DNA of 64,000 nt from Yersinia aldovae ATCC 35236 (GTDB lineage: Bacteria; Pseudomonadota; Gammaproteobacteria; Enterobacterales; Enterobacteriaceae). The DNA is taken from positions 1 through 64,000 of the forward strand of contig NZ_ACCB01000021.1 of NCBI RefSeq assembly GCF_000173735.1, written 5' to 3'. Position numbers and translations under genes: made by a program. Below are positions 50,107 to 60,051 of this stretch, in pieces. Positions within the stretch are counted from its first letter, which is position 1; each line of letters opens with the position of its first letter. The notes below the pieces were generated by a model. It ran no database searches. It saw only the letters and a list, made by a program, of their open reading frames with translations, and was not told the DNA's origin.

Positions 50107-51099
50107 ATGAACGCGAAAACGGGCAATCAATTCGGCTGGGCACAACTGTGTGCTTCGAATGTTTTCATTGAATTTATCGATACAACGCTGCGCGGCTGTG
50201 CTCAAGTCATGTTTCAGAATAACCCTCTGACTGGGTTACTCTTCTTTATTGCCATATTTGTTGGTGCTTATGGTGAAGGAAGCCCGGCGGTGGCCTATGG
50301 CTGTGTTTTAGGCACCATCGTTGCTACTCTCACCGGCTTAGCCATGCGCGACCGTAAATCATGGCGCGCAGGGCTGTATGGCTACAATGGGTGCTTGGTG
50401 GGCGCAGCTCTGCCCACATTTTTAGTGGCTACTCCGGTGGCCTGGGCCTGCATTGTGTTGGGTAGTATCGTGTCCGTGATCGCTACTGTGTGTATTGCCG
50501 ATATTTTAAAAACCTGGAAAGTTGCGGCATTGACCGCCCCCTTCGTCTTCACGACCTGGATGATTTTACTCGCCAGCTATGCCTTTACCGGTTTGCATAG
50601 CAGTGGCTTACCGACACCGACGTTGCCGCAACAATTAATCTCTGAGCCCGGCACCATTTTTGGTGGTGGCAATGTTTTTGTCAGCATGTTTAACGGTATT
50701 TCTCAGGTGTTTCTATTCAGTAGCTTGGTCGGAGGGATTATATTTGTTATCGGATTAGCTGTTGAATCTTTATGGGCCGCCATCTTTGCCCTTTTAGGCG
50801 CGTTATTAGCGATCTTTACCGCTGCTTTTCTCGATGCCAGCCCTCACAGTATTCATGCCGGGCTTTATGCTTTTAGCGCCGTATTAACCGCAATTGCTTT
50901 AGGATCAACCTTTAATCAACCCAGTTGGCGTGTTCTGACTTACACCATCGTGGGGGTTATTTTTACTGTGTTGGTGCAGGGGGCTATGAATACTTTATTG
51001 TCACCCATTGGTATTCCAACCCTGACCATGCCGTTTGTTTTAGCCTCATGGCTATTTCTGGTTCCTAATAAAGATGTGATGCCAGCACATCGACAATAA
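50107..51099 (+). CDS. yut: Urea transporter (UT family)
   Basis: 330 residues, about ten hydrophobic helices in two homologous halves. QVMFQNNPLTGLLFFIAIFVG and GLYGYNGCLVGAALPTFL form the first half and a matching FLDASPHSIHAGLYAFSAVLTAIAL the second, the internal repeat of UT channels. It lets urea reach cytoplasmic urease. It is next to ureD and before the nickel permease. Confidence 0.93.
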   Translation: MNAKTGNQFGWAQLCASNVFIEFIDTTLRGCAQVMFQNNPLTGLLFFIAIFVGAYGEGSPAVAYGCVLGTIVATLTGLAMRDRKSWRAGLYGYNGCLVGAALPTFLVATPVAWACIVLGSIVSVIATVCIADILKTWKVAALTAPFVFTTWMILLASYAFTGLHSSGLPTPTLPQQLISEPGTIFGGGNVFVSMFNGISQVFLFSSLVGGIIFVIGLAVESLWAAIFALLGALLAIFTAAFLDASPHSIHAGLYAFSAVLTAIALGSTFNQPSWRVLTYTIVGVIFTVLVQGAMNTLLSPIGIPTLTMPFVLASWLFLVPNKDVMPAHRQ

Positions 51100-51171
51100 C
51101 TATTTCACTCTGGACGCTTTGTTCTGAACATTTTATCCGCAGGACGGTTGATAATAATCTGGAGTGCGAAC

Positions 51172-52230
51172 ATGACAACAGTGACAGAAAAAAGAGTGGC
51201 GTTTGGTAATCAGCAAACTAAATGTCGCGCCATCTACCTGCTTATTGGTTTATTGGTTGTTAATGGACTGGCTTGGGTTTGGGCTTTTAGTGAGTTTAAT
51301 AACAATGCGGTACTCATGGGAATGGCCTTTTTGGCATACAGCTTTGGCTTGCGACATGCCGTCGATGCGGATCATATTGCGGCTATCGATAATGTCACCC
51401 GTAAACTGATGCAGCAAGGTAAAACACCGATTGCCGTTGGCACTTTTTTCTCGCTCGGCCATTCCACCATTGTGATATTAGCTTCACTAGCGATTGCCGC
51501 AACAGCGATGGCGTTCAAAAATGATATGGTGTGGTTTCGTGAAACCGGAGGTTTGATTGGTACGCTGGTGTCATCGGTGTTTCTACTGTTATTCGCCTTT
51601 CTTAATTTAACCATCCTAATTTCAGTCTATAAAAAATTCAAAAAAGTCAAAGCAGGCCATGTCTATCAAGAAGAAGAACTTGATCTTTTAGTTGTGAATA
51701 ATGGTGGTCTATTAGCCAGAATCTTCAGACGTGTATTTAATATGGTCAATAAAAGTTGGCATATGTATCCAGTCGGTTTCTTATTTGGTTTAGGTTTTGA
51801 TACCGCCACAGAAGTGGGCGTATTGGGTATTTCCGCAGCCAGTGCAGCTCATGGCATGAATTTGTGGTCGATTATGGTATTTCCAATTTTATTTGCTGCG
51901 GGCATGGCATTGGTCGACTCACTTGATAATTTTGTGATGATCGGAGCTTATGGTTGGGCTTTCTCCAAACCGGTACGGAAATTGTACTATAACATTACCA
52001 TCACGGCAGCTTCCGTGATTATTGCTTTCTTTATCGGCGGAATTGAAGTATTGGGATTAATTGCAGATAAAATGAATCTAACTGGAGGGATTTGGACACC
52101 GATTAATAATATTAGTGGAAGCTTAGGTGAGATAGGTTACTGGATCATTGGTATGTTCATATTGTGCTGGTTAATTTCCGCAATTAATTATTATGTTCGT
52201 GGTTATGATAAATTAAGTATTAATCGTTAA
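51172..52230 (+). CDS. nixA: Nickel permease, HoxN/NixA (NiCoT) family
   Basis: 352 residues from the ATG at 51172 with GGAG eight bases upstream; an 8-residue longer reading is unsupported. The NiCoT signature HAVDADH (His62, Asp67, His68) is in helix II, and TFFSLGHSTIV and LFGLGFDTATEVG are the other two family motifs. It imports Ni2+ (and possibly Co2+) for urease, with eight predicted helices. It supplements the ABC-type ynt importer upstream. Confidence 0.95.
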   Translation: MTTVTEKRVAFGNQQTKCRAIYLLIGLLVVNGLAWVWAFSEFNNNAVLMGMAFLAYSFGLRHAVDADHIAAIDNVTRKLMQQGKTPIAVGTFFSLGHSTIVILASLAIAATAMAFKNDMVWFRETGGLIGTLVSSVFLLLFAFLNLTILISVYKKFKKVKAGHVYQEEELDLLVVNNGGLLARIFRRVFNMVNKSWHMYPVGFLFGLGFDTATEVGVLGISAASAAHGMNLWSIMVFPILFAAGMALVDSLDNFVMIGAYGWAFSKPVRKLYYNITITAASVIIAFFIGGIEVLGLIADKMNLTGGIWTPINNISGSLGEIGYWIIGMFILCWLISAINYYVRGYDKLSINR

Positions 52231-52243
52231 TTTACAATTTAAT

Positions 52244-52282
52244 AAAAAAGGCGCTTAAATTAACTTAATAAGCACCTTTTTT
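52244..52282. terminator. Bidirectional terminator between nixA and hdeB
   Basis: AAAAAAGG-c-GCTTA pairs with TAAGC-a-CCTTTTTT (one mismatch), giving poly-T on both strands. It serves both convergent genes. Confidence 0.9.
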
Positions 52283-52302
52283 GTAAGGTCTATATTGACA
52301 GG

Positions 52303-52644
52303 TTACATATGTTTTTTAGCAAAACCTAAGATATCCTGCTTTATTTCAGAGAGTTTGCTTTCAGGTGATTTTTTACAGACTTCGACCACTTTGGGCGTCA
52401 CTATTGTATCAGTCTCATGAAAATCAACATAATCACCTTTCTTATACTGAGTATCATCATTTAATACCCAATAAACTACCGGAGTAAATGACTTAGGATT
52501 CAGATCCAGGAATTCTTTGCAGGTCATATCACTGGGGGTTGTACCGGTTGCTTTAGTCGCGGTGGGAGTAGCTGCAAAAGAAGTTGCAGCAACTGAAAGC
52601 AGTAAACCAGTCAATGCAATATTACGAAGTGATTTGTAGGACAT
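52303..52644 (-). CDS. hdeB: HdeB-like periplasmic acid-resistance chaperone
   Basis: 113 residues with a signal peptide (about residues 1-24). The mature domain DMTCKEFLDLNPKSFTPVVYW, with later VVEVCKKSPESKL, aligns with E. coli HdeB, including the cysteine pair. It binds unfolding periplasmic proteins at mildly acidic pH. No hdeA or hdeD is nearby. Its position after the urease locus joins a second acid-survival function to the region. Confidence 0.88.
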   Translation of the reverse strand: MSYKSLRNIALTGLLLSVAATSFAATPTATKATGTTPSDMTCKEFLDLNPKSFTPVVYWVLNDDTQYKKGDYVDFHETDTIVTPKVVEVCKKSPESKLSEIKQDILGFAKKHM

Positions 52645-52862
52645 GCTTATTTCCTTATTTATCTGTTAAATATGATTAGATATTTAAGATACTTAAATTA
52701 AGGGTGATAGATATCACTCAAGTCTACGAACACTAGCATTTATGATATGCCAGATACCGTTATATTATTAACCAAAAAATCATTAATGCCAACAGTTACC
52801 CTGTCATTTCACTTGTTATTGAGTATGGATAACTTTACAAGATGTAAAATTAATATTGCGAT
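52645..52862. promoter_or_regulatory. Divergent promoter region of hdeB and the potassium channel gene
   Basis: AT-rich spacer holding both promoters. No specific operator could be defined by eye. Confidence 0.4.
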
Positions 52863-54164
52863 TTGGATGCTTGTAAAATTAACGAATTGTCATTTGATTA
52901 TAATCAAAAACAATTAAATTCATCCATGATCTTTGTGGTTTTTTTATCTATACTTAAGTTACCTATAACAATTTTAGTCACTCTATTGATGAAAATATTA
53001 CAGGAAATTAAGTCTAAGTTATCGATCCCCATTTTTTTGGCTATATTGGTAGCCATTAATGGGTATCTTATTTTAAGCCCCGTACTCCATCGAGCAATCT
53101 CTCACTCAACCGATGCAATAAATAATTTCAGCACTTGGAAGGATGCGCTCAGTTTTCTGGAACTATTCGAAATACCACGTTTTATGATCGGTCTGGTATT
53201 GATATTTATGGCATTTTCATTATCGATGAAAGTGCGCACGGCATGGTTTTTCTCGGTATTGTTACTGTTTACCATTGTTATTATCAATCTCTATATTCTT
53301 AAAGATCATAATAGCCTCACGACGTATTCCAGCATAGTTATGCTGGCTCTACTCTTTTATTGGCGTAAGTTTGATTATTATAGTCTCGGCAGTGCTACGT
53401 TCTTTGCTATCGTCAGTATTGCTTCATTGATTGTCTATAGCATGTTGGGCACCCTTTATATCGGTGATCAATTCTCGCCGGTAGTCACTGATTTACCTAC
53501 GGCTTTTTATTTCGCAATTGTTTGTATGTCGACCGTGGGCTTTGGGGATATTATCCCGCATACCACGCTGGCGCGGATGTTTACGCTTACAGTAATTATT
53601 TCTGGTATCACGGTCTTTGCTGCTTCAGTGGCTTCTATTGCTGGGCCAATTATCAGTGATAATATCAAACGGATAGTTAAAGGTAGGATATCTCACGTGG
53701 AACGTAAAAATCATTTTATTATTGTCGGTACCAACTCTCTGGCGCTGAATGTATATAACGGTCTGCGTGACCGTGGTGATGATGTCACGGTAGTGTGCGC
53801 AGTGGGAGAACAGCACGGTTTTCCTGCCAATGCAGATATTATCGAAGGCGACCCTTCCTCAGTTGCCACATTGAAATTAGCAGGTGCAGCTAAGGCTAAA
53901 TATATTATTGCGCTATGCAATAGTGATGCTGATAACACCTTCACTATTCTGGCAGCGAAAGAAATTGCTGGTGAGTTCACTAAGACATTGGCATTAGTCA
54001 ATGAAACTCAGAATATGCAGAAAGTGAAACGAGTTAACCCTGATATGGTGTTCTCATTGCCGTTATTGGGAAGTGAGTTGTTGGTTAGAACCTTGAATGG
54101 CGATACTATCAATAATGACCTTATTACTGAAATGTTTTTTGGTAAATGCGTGAAGCTGGATTAA
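52863..54164 (+). CDS. Kch-like potassium channel with C-terminal RCK/TrkA-N domain
   Basis: 433 residues from a TTG start; the ATG at 52989 (391 residues) is a more natural start next to the first helix, but neither has a good ribosome-binding site. Several N-terminal helices precede the pore with selectivity filter STVGFGD. A TrkA-N domain follows (HFIIVGTNSLALNVYNGL, DADNTFTILAAKEI, FSLPLLGSELLVRTLNGD). The architecture and sequence match E. coli Kch. It may set membrane potential under envelope stress. Confidence 0.88.
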   Translation: MDACKINELSFDYNQKQLNSSMIFVVFLSILKLPITILVTLLMKILQEIKSKLSIPIFLAILVAINGYLILSPVLHRAISHSTDAINNFSTWKDALSFLELFEIPRFMIGLVLIFMAFSLSMKVRTAWFFSVLLLFTIVIINLYILKDHNSLTTYSSIVMLALLFYWRKFDYYSLGSATFFAIVSIASLIVYSMLGTLYIGDQFSPVVTDLPTAFYFAIVCMSTVGFGDIIPHTTLARMFTLTVIISGITVFAASVASIAGPIISDNIKRIVKGRISHVERKNHFIIVGTNSLALNVYNGLRDRGDDVTVVCAVGEQHGFPANADIIEGDPSSVATLKLAGAAKAKYIIALCNSDADNTFTILAAKEIAGEFTKTLALVNETQNMQKVKRVNPDMVFSLPLLGSELLVRTLNGDTINNDLITEMFFGKCVKLD

Positions 54165-54201
54165 TTCTGGTATCTGTTACTTGGGTGTATTTATGCTGAA
54201 C

Positions 54202-54229
54202 ACCCTCATATCGAGGGCGTTTTATTTTC
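54202..54229 (+). terminator. Intrinsic terminator of the potassium channel gene
   Basis: CCCTC pairs with GAGGG over a five-base loop, then GTTTTATTTT, about 40 bases past the stop. Confidence 0.7.
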
Positions 54230-54262
54230 TATCTCACGACGACGATGTTAATGCCGTTATTA

Positions 54263-54664
54263 TTAGGCCGTTGCCGGGGGATCTTTAGGTTTTTCTTTTG
54301 TCCCGATCATTAAACCTAACTCTATAGCAATAAAACCAACAATAAGACTGGTGACCAAATAACAGATTGAGACTAAAACCCCAGTGGGAGTTTTCATCAT
54401 TTCGACGGCACCGAATACAAAACTGGAGAATGTTGAAAGCCCTCCCATAATTCCTGTGCCTACCATCAGATGCACATATTGGTTGATCTTCCCATTCTTA
54501 AAGAAAGAGGTCGCTAACCCCAATAAGAATGCCGCAATTATATTGGCGATGAAAATATCCATTGGGAAACCATCTGCCAGTCTTGGTACTAACAGCATAA
54601 TAAACTCACGACACATCGCACCAAAAGCACCACCGACAAAAACCAGAATAACAAGATTTGGCAT
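54263..54664 (-). CDS. crcB: Fluoride channel CrcB (Fluc), first copy
   Basis: 133 residues with four membrane helices. [15 protein letters not shown], the conserved N in [14 protein letters not shown] and [22 protein letters not shown] (the STFS motif) identify Fluc. It exports fluoride as a dual-topology dimer. A proline-rich charged tail ([12 protein letters not shown]) follows the last helix. Tandem with a second crcB. Confidence 0.92.
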   Translation of the reverse strand: MPNLVILVFVGGAFGAMCREFIMLLVPRLADGFPMDIFIANIIAAFLLGLATSFFKNGKINQYVHLMVGTGIMGGLSTFSSFVFGAVEMMKTPTGVLVSICYLVTSLIVGFIAIELGLMIGTKEKPKDPPATA

Positions 54665-54699
54665 GATAACTCTCTCCGATTAATAAATTAGTTTTCTGA

Positions 54700-55079
54700 T
54701 TAATAAGCCAACCATGCGCCAAATGCCGCAGCTGCCAGACCAACGACTACAGAAATAATTAGATAGCCGGCAGCAATGGCTCTGCCTCGTGCGGTAGCAA
54801 GTTTTGCCGCATCTAATTGCATACTACTAAAGGTGGTGTAGCCGCCTAAAATACCGGTTAATACCGCAGCATTCATTACATCACCATAGCGATCACGCCA
54901 GTCAACACTGAATAGAATACTCAGGTAGCCGATGACAAATGCACCTGAAATATTGATAAGAAACGTACCGAGAGGAAATTTCCTTTATATATTTTGCCTG
55001 CACTGAGTCCTATCCACCATCGTAAAATCGAGCCGACACCTCCTCCAAGCCCTACCCACATTATATCGATTGCAGTCAT
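54700..55079 (-). pseudogene. Fluoride channel CrcB, second copy, frameshifted
   Basis: Starts MTAIDIMWVGLGGGVGSILRWW (ATG at 55079). Frame is lost near 54974-54978, where the family would read FPLGTFLINISGAFVIGY; one added base in the TTTCC run restores it. The rest is open to the TAA at 54700-54702, including GILGGYTTFSSMQLDAAKL. Repaired length is about 126 residues. It lies 35 bases upstream of the first crcB. Either a recent lesion or a sequencing error. Confidence 0.85.
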
Positions 55080-55220
55080 AATAATATCCTTATAGCTATC
55101 CATCACAATAGGAATAATTGTAGTATAAATAGATGAGGTCAACGATATATAATATAACTTCGGGAAGCACTTCGGTATTATAATTTATTAATTAATAGCC
55201 AGCATCTAACCGTAAGATGG

Positions 55221-56363
55221 TTATTTAACTGCGGTAAGACCTATTTTCAGTAACTTACCGTCACTCTCATCTGTTAACAGGTAAACATAGCCGTCAGGCC
55301 CGACGCGGACATCACGGATGCGCACGCCTCGCTCGCTCAGTAGACGCTCTTCAGCAATCACTTTATCGCCCTCTAATTGCAAACGAATCAACTCTTTTTG
55401 TGCCAGTGCGCCAATAAACAGTGAATGTTTCCATGTCGGAAATCTATCTGCATTATAGAATGCCATCCCGCTGATACCAGGCGAGATCTCCCAGTAATAA
55501 GCCGGTTGCTCAGTACCGTCCACATAGGCACCCTTGGCCTCAGGGATCGGCAAACCCGAATAATTAACGCCATGTGTCGCCAGTGGCCAGCCATAGTTTT
55601 TGCCAGCTTGTGGGATATTGTTCTCATCACCCCCTTTAGGGCCGTGTTCATTTTCCCACATCACACCACTCCACGGGTTCAGCGCCAGCCCCTGCGGATT
55701 ACGATGACCATAGGACCAGATCTCAGGTCTGGCCGATGATTTATTCACCAAGGGATTGTCTGTAGGTACCTTACCATCGAGGGTCAGCCGCACGATTTTA
55801 CCTTGATGTAGGCTCAGGTTTTGCGCGGTAGGGCGCTGATTATTCTCGCCAAGAGTAATAAACAGATGACCCTGTTCATCGAAAGCCAGTTTGCCACCAA
55901 AATGGTTTCCGGTAGACAGTTTCGGCTGCTGACGGAACAACACCTTAAAATTCTCAATGGCGGTATGCTGTGGATTAAGACGGCCATATCCCACAGCTGT
56001 GCCTGCTTTACCATCCAGACCAACTTCTGCAAAACTCAGATATATGCGGTGATCTTGAACGAAATTCGGTGATAATGCGATTTCTAGTAGGCCACCTTGT
56101 CCGTTGGCATACACTGGCGGCACGCCGATTAGTGGCTCAGACAGTTTCTTCCCTTGCTGCCACAAGCGCAGTTGACCTGATCGCTCAGTGATCAAAATGC
56201 CACTGTTATCGGGCAGGAATGCCAGTGACCAAGGGTGATCTAGCCCATTCTGTAATTCCATTACTGTCAGTGCCGGGGCTGCAAGCGTAGACATCGAAAT
56301 AAACACGCCGAGTAATAATCCTGACAAGCTGTAACCCAGTGTATTATTCCCAAATATTGTCAT
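55221..56363 (-). CDS. yliI: PQQ-dependent soluble aldose sugar dehydrogenase (YliI/Asd type)
   Basis: 380 residues from the ATG at 56363, which has GGAGT eight bases upstream; a start four codons earlier (56375) is possible. Signal peptide, then a six-bladed beta-propeller of the GSDH family: LDHPWSLAFLPD, LITERSGQLRLW, NHFGGKLAFDEQGHLFITLGEN (with PQQ-contact His), WSYGHRNPQGLALNP and ENEHGPKGGDE. It oxidises aldoses in the periplasm with PQQ, which must be imported if not made. Lone gene. Confidence 0.9.
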   Translation of the reverse strand: MTIFGNNTLGYSLSGLLLGVFISMSTLAAPALTVMELQNGLDHPWSLAFLPDNSGILITERSGQLRLWQQGKKLSEPLIGVPPVYANGQGGLLEIALSPNFVQDHRIYLSFAEVGLDGKAGTAVGYGRLNPQHTAIENFKVLFRQQPKLSTGNHFGGKLAFDEQGHLFITLGENNQRPTAQNLSLHQGKIVRLTLDGKVPTDNPLVNKSSARPEIWSYGHRNPQGLALNPWSGVMWENEHGPKGGDENNIPQAGKNYGWPLATHGVNYSGLPIPEAKGAYVDGTEQPAYYWEISPGISGMAFYNADRFPTWKHSLFIGALAQKELIRLQLEGDKVIAEERLLSERGVRIRDVRVGPDGYVYLLTDESDGKLLKIGLTAVK

Positions 56364-56375
56364 CCGCCACTCCAT

Positions 56376-56902
56376 AAATGTGCAATCACCCGTTAACTTT
56401 AGAGTATTAAGGGAGAATCAGCTATTCGCTGTTGTCGGCTCACGACGTCTATCGGGCGATGTTCTACATACTGTCGATTAAATCGGGGAGTGATTCCGGC
56501 CACCGTTTTCTCTGTCACTTCAAACAGTTGAAAAATTTGCCAAACAGATAAATTTCCCTAACTTATCCTCATCTGAACTTTTATTGTTTTTACTGTTGAA
56601 TGTTCTACATCGAGATCTAAAAATAAAAACTAACCATATGAAATACAAATGATTTAAACTTAATTCGTCAAGCAAAAAAATAAACAATTTTGCGATAAAC
56701 ATCACATTCTAATCGCTGAGAAATGTGAACGTCATCAATGTAGGAAGTCAATGAGAGACGATTGTGGTAGGCCGCGAATTACTGTCTTATCTATCAACGC
56801 CGTATACTGACGACAACCAGAAACAATGGGGATGGGCAAGGTGGCAATGAAACAAAGATAAAGGGAATTTCACCATTGCACTGGCATATGAATCACTCGT
56901 GT
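56376..56902. other. Spacer upstream of the chb operon
   Basis: About 530 bases with no supported gene; a 61-codon frame at 56520-56705 (-) looks like chance. It should contain the chb promoter with CRP, NagC and ChbR sites, none of which I can place with confidence. Confidence 0.5.
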
Positions 56903-56919
56903 CTTTTGAACTTCAAAAG
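56903..56919. promoter_or_regulatory. Perfect palindrome over the chbB ribosome-binding site
   Basis: CTTTTGAACTTCAAAAG is a 17-base perfect palindrome ending eight bases before the chbB ATG. Its right arm includes the AAAGG of the ribosome-binding site. It could be a DNA operator or a small RNA hairpin limiting translation. Confidence 0.5.
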
Positions 56920-56927
56920 GTGTTGGT

Positions 56928-57260
56928 ATGGAAAAGAAAAAGATCTATCTGTTTTGTTCTGCCGGTATGTCCACCTCGCTACTGGTTTCTAAAATGAAAG
57001 TGCAGGCGGAAAAATATGAAGTACCCGTGATCATCAATGCCTACCCAGAAGCGCTGGCTGCGGAACGTGGTACTGATGCAGATGTGATCCTTCTGGGGCC
57101 GCAGATAGCTTATATGCTACCTGAAATATCAAAAATGTATCCGAATAAGCCGGTTGAAGTGATCGACACTCTTCTCTACGGCAAGGTAGATGGTTTGGGG
57201 GTATTAAAAGCAGCTGTGGCCGCAATAAAAAAAGACAAAACAATAAGGGGATCACTGTGA
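56928..57260 (+). CDS. chbB: PTS N,N'-diacetylchitobiose-type EIIB component
   Basis: 110 residues. The phosphorylated cysteine is Cys10 in [17 protein letters not shown]. The sequence follows E. coli ChbB almost end to end ([50 protein letters not shown]). It passes phosphate from IIA to the sugar bound by IIC. It overlaps chbC by 4 bases, unlike E. coli, where an intercistronic region serves as decoy for the ChiX sRNA. Confidence 0.95.
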   Translation: MEKKKIYLFCSAGMSTSLLVSKMKVQAEKYEVPVIINAYPEALAAERGTDADVILLGPQIAYMLPEISKMYPNKPVEVIDTLLYGKVDGLGVLKAAVAAIKKDKTIRGSL

Positions 57261-58618
57261 GCGCATTTATTAATTCTCTGGAAAAGGTTGTTTTGCCTTT
57301 TGCTATTAAAATAGGCAGACAGCAACACATCAATGCCATCAAAAATGGATTTATCCGGTTGATGCCATTAACCCTGACCGGGGCCATGTTCGTTCTTATC
57401 AATAATGTGTTCTTAAGTTTTGGTGAAGGGTCATTTTTCTTCTCAATGGGCGTAAGATTAGACGCTGATACAATAACTATGCTGAATGGTTTTAAAGGAA
57501 TTGGTGGCAACGTTTATAATGGTACGCTCGGTATTATGTCGTTAATGACACCATTCTTTATCAGTATGGCCTTGGCTGAAGAGAAGAAAGTTGATCCTCT
57601 GGCTGCGGCGTTGCTGGCGATCGCGGCCTTTATGACGGTCACTCCGTACAGCGTGGGTGAAGCCTATGCGGTGGGGGCTAATTGGTTGGGGGGGGCCAAT
57701 ATTATATCCGGTATTATCATTGGCTTGGTGGTAGCAGAGGTCTTTACCTTTATCGTGCGCCGTAACTGGGTCATCCGCCTGCCGGATAGCGTTCCAACCT
57801 CTGTTTCCCGTTCATTCTCGGCATTAATTCCCGGATTTATCATTCTTTCCATTATGGGCATATTGGCCTATACCCTCGGATTATACGGCACCAACTTCCA
57901 CCAGATCATTATGGATACCATCTCGGCTCCGTTATCGAAAATGGGCAGTGTGGTGGGTTGGGTGTATGTCATGTTCTCCTCGCTGCTGTGGTTTTTCGGG
58001 ATACACGGTGCAATGGCCCTCTCTGCATTGGAAAGTGGCATCATGATGCCATTTGCCTTGGAAAACGTAGCCACTTATACCCAATATGGTTCAGTCGCCG
58101 CCGCGATGGCTGCCGGCAAAGAGTTCCATATGTGGGCCAAGCCGTTTGTTGACTCCTATATCTTCTTAGGCGGTACAGGGGCCACACTGGGTTTAGTTAT
58201 CGCAATCTTTATTGCCTCCCGTCGCGAAGATTATCGTCAGGTGGCAAAATTGGGTGCTCCGGCGAGTATTTTCCAGATTAACGAACCAATCTTATTTGGC
58301 TTACCTGTCATTATGAACCCGCTGTTCTTTATACCGTTCATTTTGGTTCAGCCTGTATTAGCGATTATCACTTCAGTGGCTTATTACACTGGCTTTATTC
58401 CGCCAATCACCAATATTGCCCCTTGGACCATGCCGGTTGGGTTAGGCGCATTCTTTAATACTAACGGCAGTATTGCCGCGATGTTATTGAGTTTATTCAA
58501 CTTAGGGATTGCCACACTGATGTATCTGCCGTTCGTGATTATTGCCAATAAAGCGCAGAGCGTGATTGATAATGACGTTGAAAGTGAAGAAGACGTGGCT
58601 AATAGCCTGAAATTTTAA
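57257..58618 (+). CDS. chbC: PTS N,N'-diacetylchitobiose-type EIIC permease
   Basis: 453 residues from a GTG start. Polytopic EIIC of the lactose/chitobiose family; [53 protein letters not shown] and [17 protein letters not shown] (with the substrate-binding NEP glutamate) match E. coli ChbC. It carries the sugar across the membrane with phosphorylation. Confidence 0.95.
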   Translation: MSAFINSLEKVVLPFAIKIGRQQHINAIKNGFIRLMPLTLTGAMFVLINNVFLSFGEGSFFFSMGVRLDADTITMLNGFKGIGGNVYNGTLGIMSLMTPFFISMALAEEKKVDPLAAALLAIAAFMTVTPYSVGEAYAVGANWLGGANIISGIIIGLVVAEVFTFIVRRNWVIRLPDSVPTSVSRSFSALIPGFIILSIMGILAYTLGLYGTNFHQIIMDTISAPLSKMGSVVGWVYVMFSSLLWFFGIHGAMALSALESGIMMPFALENVATYTQYGSVAAAMAAGKEFHMWAKPFVDSYIFLGGTGATLGLVIAIFIASRREDYRQVAKLGAPASIFQINEPILFGLPVIMNPLFFIPFILVQPVLAIITSVAYYTGFIPPITNIAPWTMPVGLGAFFNTNGSIAAMLLSLFNLGIATLMYLPFVIIANKAQSVIDNDVESEEDVANSLKF

Positions 58619-58653
58619 TGAGTAGCCCTTGTCGTACCGGTGTGGAGGTTGGA

Positions 58654-60039
58654 ATGAAATATCAATTTTCCGATGATTTTTGGTGGGGAAGCGCCACCTC
58701 AGCGACGCAATCTGAAGGCGCGTCACTGCAGGACGGTAAAAGCAAAAATATTTTCGATTACTGGTATGAAATTGCACCGCAACGTTTTCATGGTGAAATC
58801 GGCCCTGAAACCACCTCCACCTTTTACGATAATTATCAGCAAGATATTTTGCTGTTAAAACAACTTGGGCATAACACCTTCAGAACATCTATTTCCTGGT
58901 CTAGATTAATTCCCAGTGGTGATGGCGAGCTTAATCCCCAAGCCGTCACCTTTTATAACGCGGTGATTGATACTTTATTGGCTAATGGAATTACTCCGTT
59001 TATTAACCTCTATCATTTTGATATGCCACTGTGCATGCAATATAAAGGGGGATGGGAAAGTCGAGCGGTCGTTGACGCATATGCTCGCTATGCTAACCTC
59101 TGCTTTACCTTATTCGGTGATCGCGTTAAACATTGGTTTACTTTTAATGAACCGGTAGTGCCGGTTGAAGCCGGATATCTGAATGACCTGCATTATCCGT
59201 GTATCGCTGATTTTAGCCGTGCGGTGACGGTGGCTTATCACAGTGTACTGGCTCACGCCAAAGCGGTAGGAGAGTATCGGAAACTGGAGCAGGGCGGGGC
59301 TATCGGTATTATTTTAAATCTTACCCCGACCTATCCGCGCTCAGACAGTGAGCAAGATAGGGCTGCCGCCAACTGTGCTGATCTACTGCTTAACAGAAGT
59401 TTTCTTGATCCTGTGACCAAAGGAGCATATCCCGACGAACTGATCGCATTGTTACAGCAATATTCACTGTTACCACAGATTGACCCCGGTGATTGCCAAT
59501 TAATTGCCAGCGGAACGGTGGATTTGCTCGGTGTTAACTATTATCAGCCCAGACGAGTTCAGGCACTGGACGCCCAGCCGCAGCCAGGGCAAGTGCAAAC
59601 ACCGGAAGATTTATTCAGTTTTTACTCGATGCCGGGGCGGAAAATAAATCCTCATCGTGGTTGGGAAATCTATGAGAAAGGGCTGTACGACATTCTGAAA
59701 GATTTGAAAGACAATTATGGCAATATCCCCTGTTATATCTCAGAAAATGGGATGGGAGTGGAAGGGGAAGAGCAGTTTATTACGCCATCTGGCATGATTG
59801 ATGACCAATATCGCATTGATTTTATTCGCGATCATTTGAAATGGCTACATCGGGCGCTACAGGAGGGCTGCAATTGCAAAGGTTACCATCTCTGGACTTT
59901 TATCGATTGCTGGTCGTGGCTTAATGCTTATAAAAATCGCTATGGCTTAGTCCGATTGAATCTCGTCGACCAGACTCGGATACTGAAGAAAAGCGGCTAT
60001 TGGTTTGCGGATGTGGCCAGGCAAAATGGTTTCAATTAA
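58654..60039 (+). CDS. 6-phospho-beta-glucosidase, glycoside hydrolase family 1
   Basis: 461 residues from the ATG at 58654 with GGAGG six bases upstream; a 12-residue longer start at 58618 is not supported. GH1 features: FWWGSATSATQSEGA at the N-terminus, the acid/base glutamate in WFTFNEPVVP and the nucleophile glutamate in YISENGMG. It hydrolyses phosphorylated beta-disaccharides after PTS uptake. It replaces the GH4 enzyme ChbF of E. coli and sits between IIC and IIA. Exact sugar unknown (cellobiose, chitobiose or an aryl beta-glucoside). Confidence 0.9.
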   Translation: MKYQFSDDFWWGSATSATQSEGASLQDGKSKNIFDYWYEIAPQRFHGEIGPETTSTFYDNYQQDILLLKQLGHNTFRTSISWSRLIPSGDGELNPQAVTFYNAVIDTLLANGITPFINLYHFDMPLCMQYKGGWESRAVVDAYARYANLCFTLFGDRVKHWFTFNEPVVPVEAGYLNDLHYPCIADFSRAVTVAYHSVLAHAKAVGEYRKLEQGGAIGIILNLTPTYPRSDSEQDRAAANCADLLLNRSFLDPVTKGAYPDELIALLQQYSLLPQIDPGDCQLIASGTVDLLGVNYYQPRRVQALDAQPQPGQVQTPEDLFSFYSMPGRKINPHRGWEIYEKGLYDILKDLKDNYGNIPCYISENGMGVEGEEQFITPSGMIDDQYRIDFIRDHLKWLHRALQEGCNCKGYHLWTFIDCWSWLNAYKNRYGLVRLNLVDQTRILKKSGYWFADVARQNGFN

Positions 60040-60051
60040 CGGAGAGATAAG

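Noticed and set aside
54680-55200. Fluoride riboswitch for the crcB genes
   Set aside because: I looked for the crcB-motif core upstream of both copies and saw no convincing match.
56520-56705. 61-codon frame upstream of chbB
   Set aside because: AT-rich, no site, no family; most likely chance within the promoter region.
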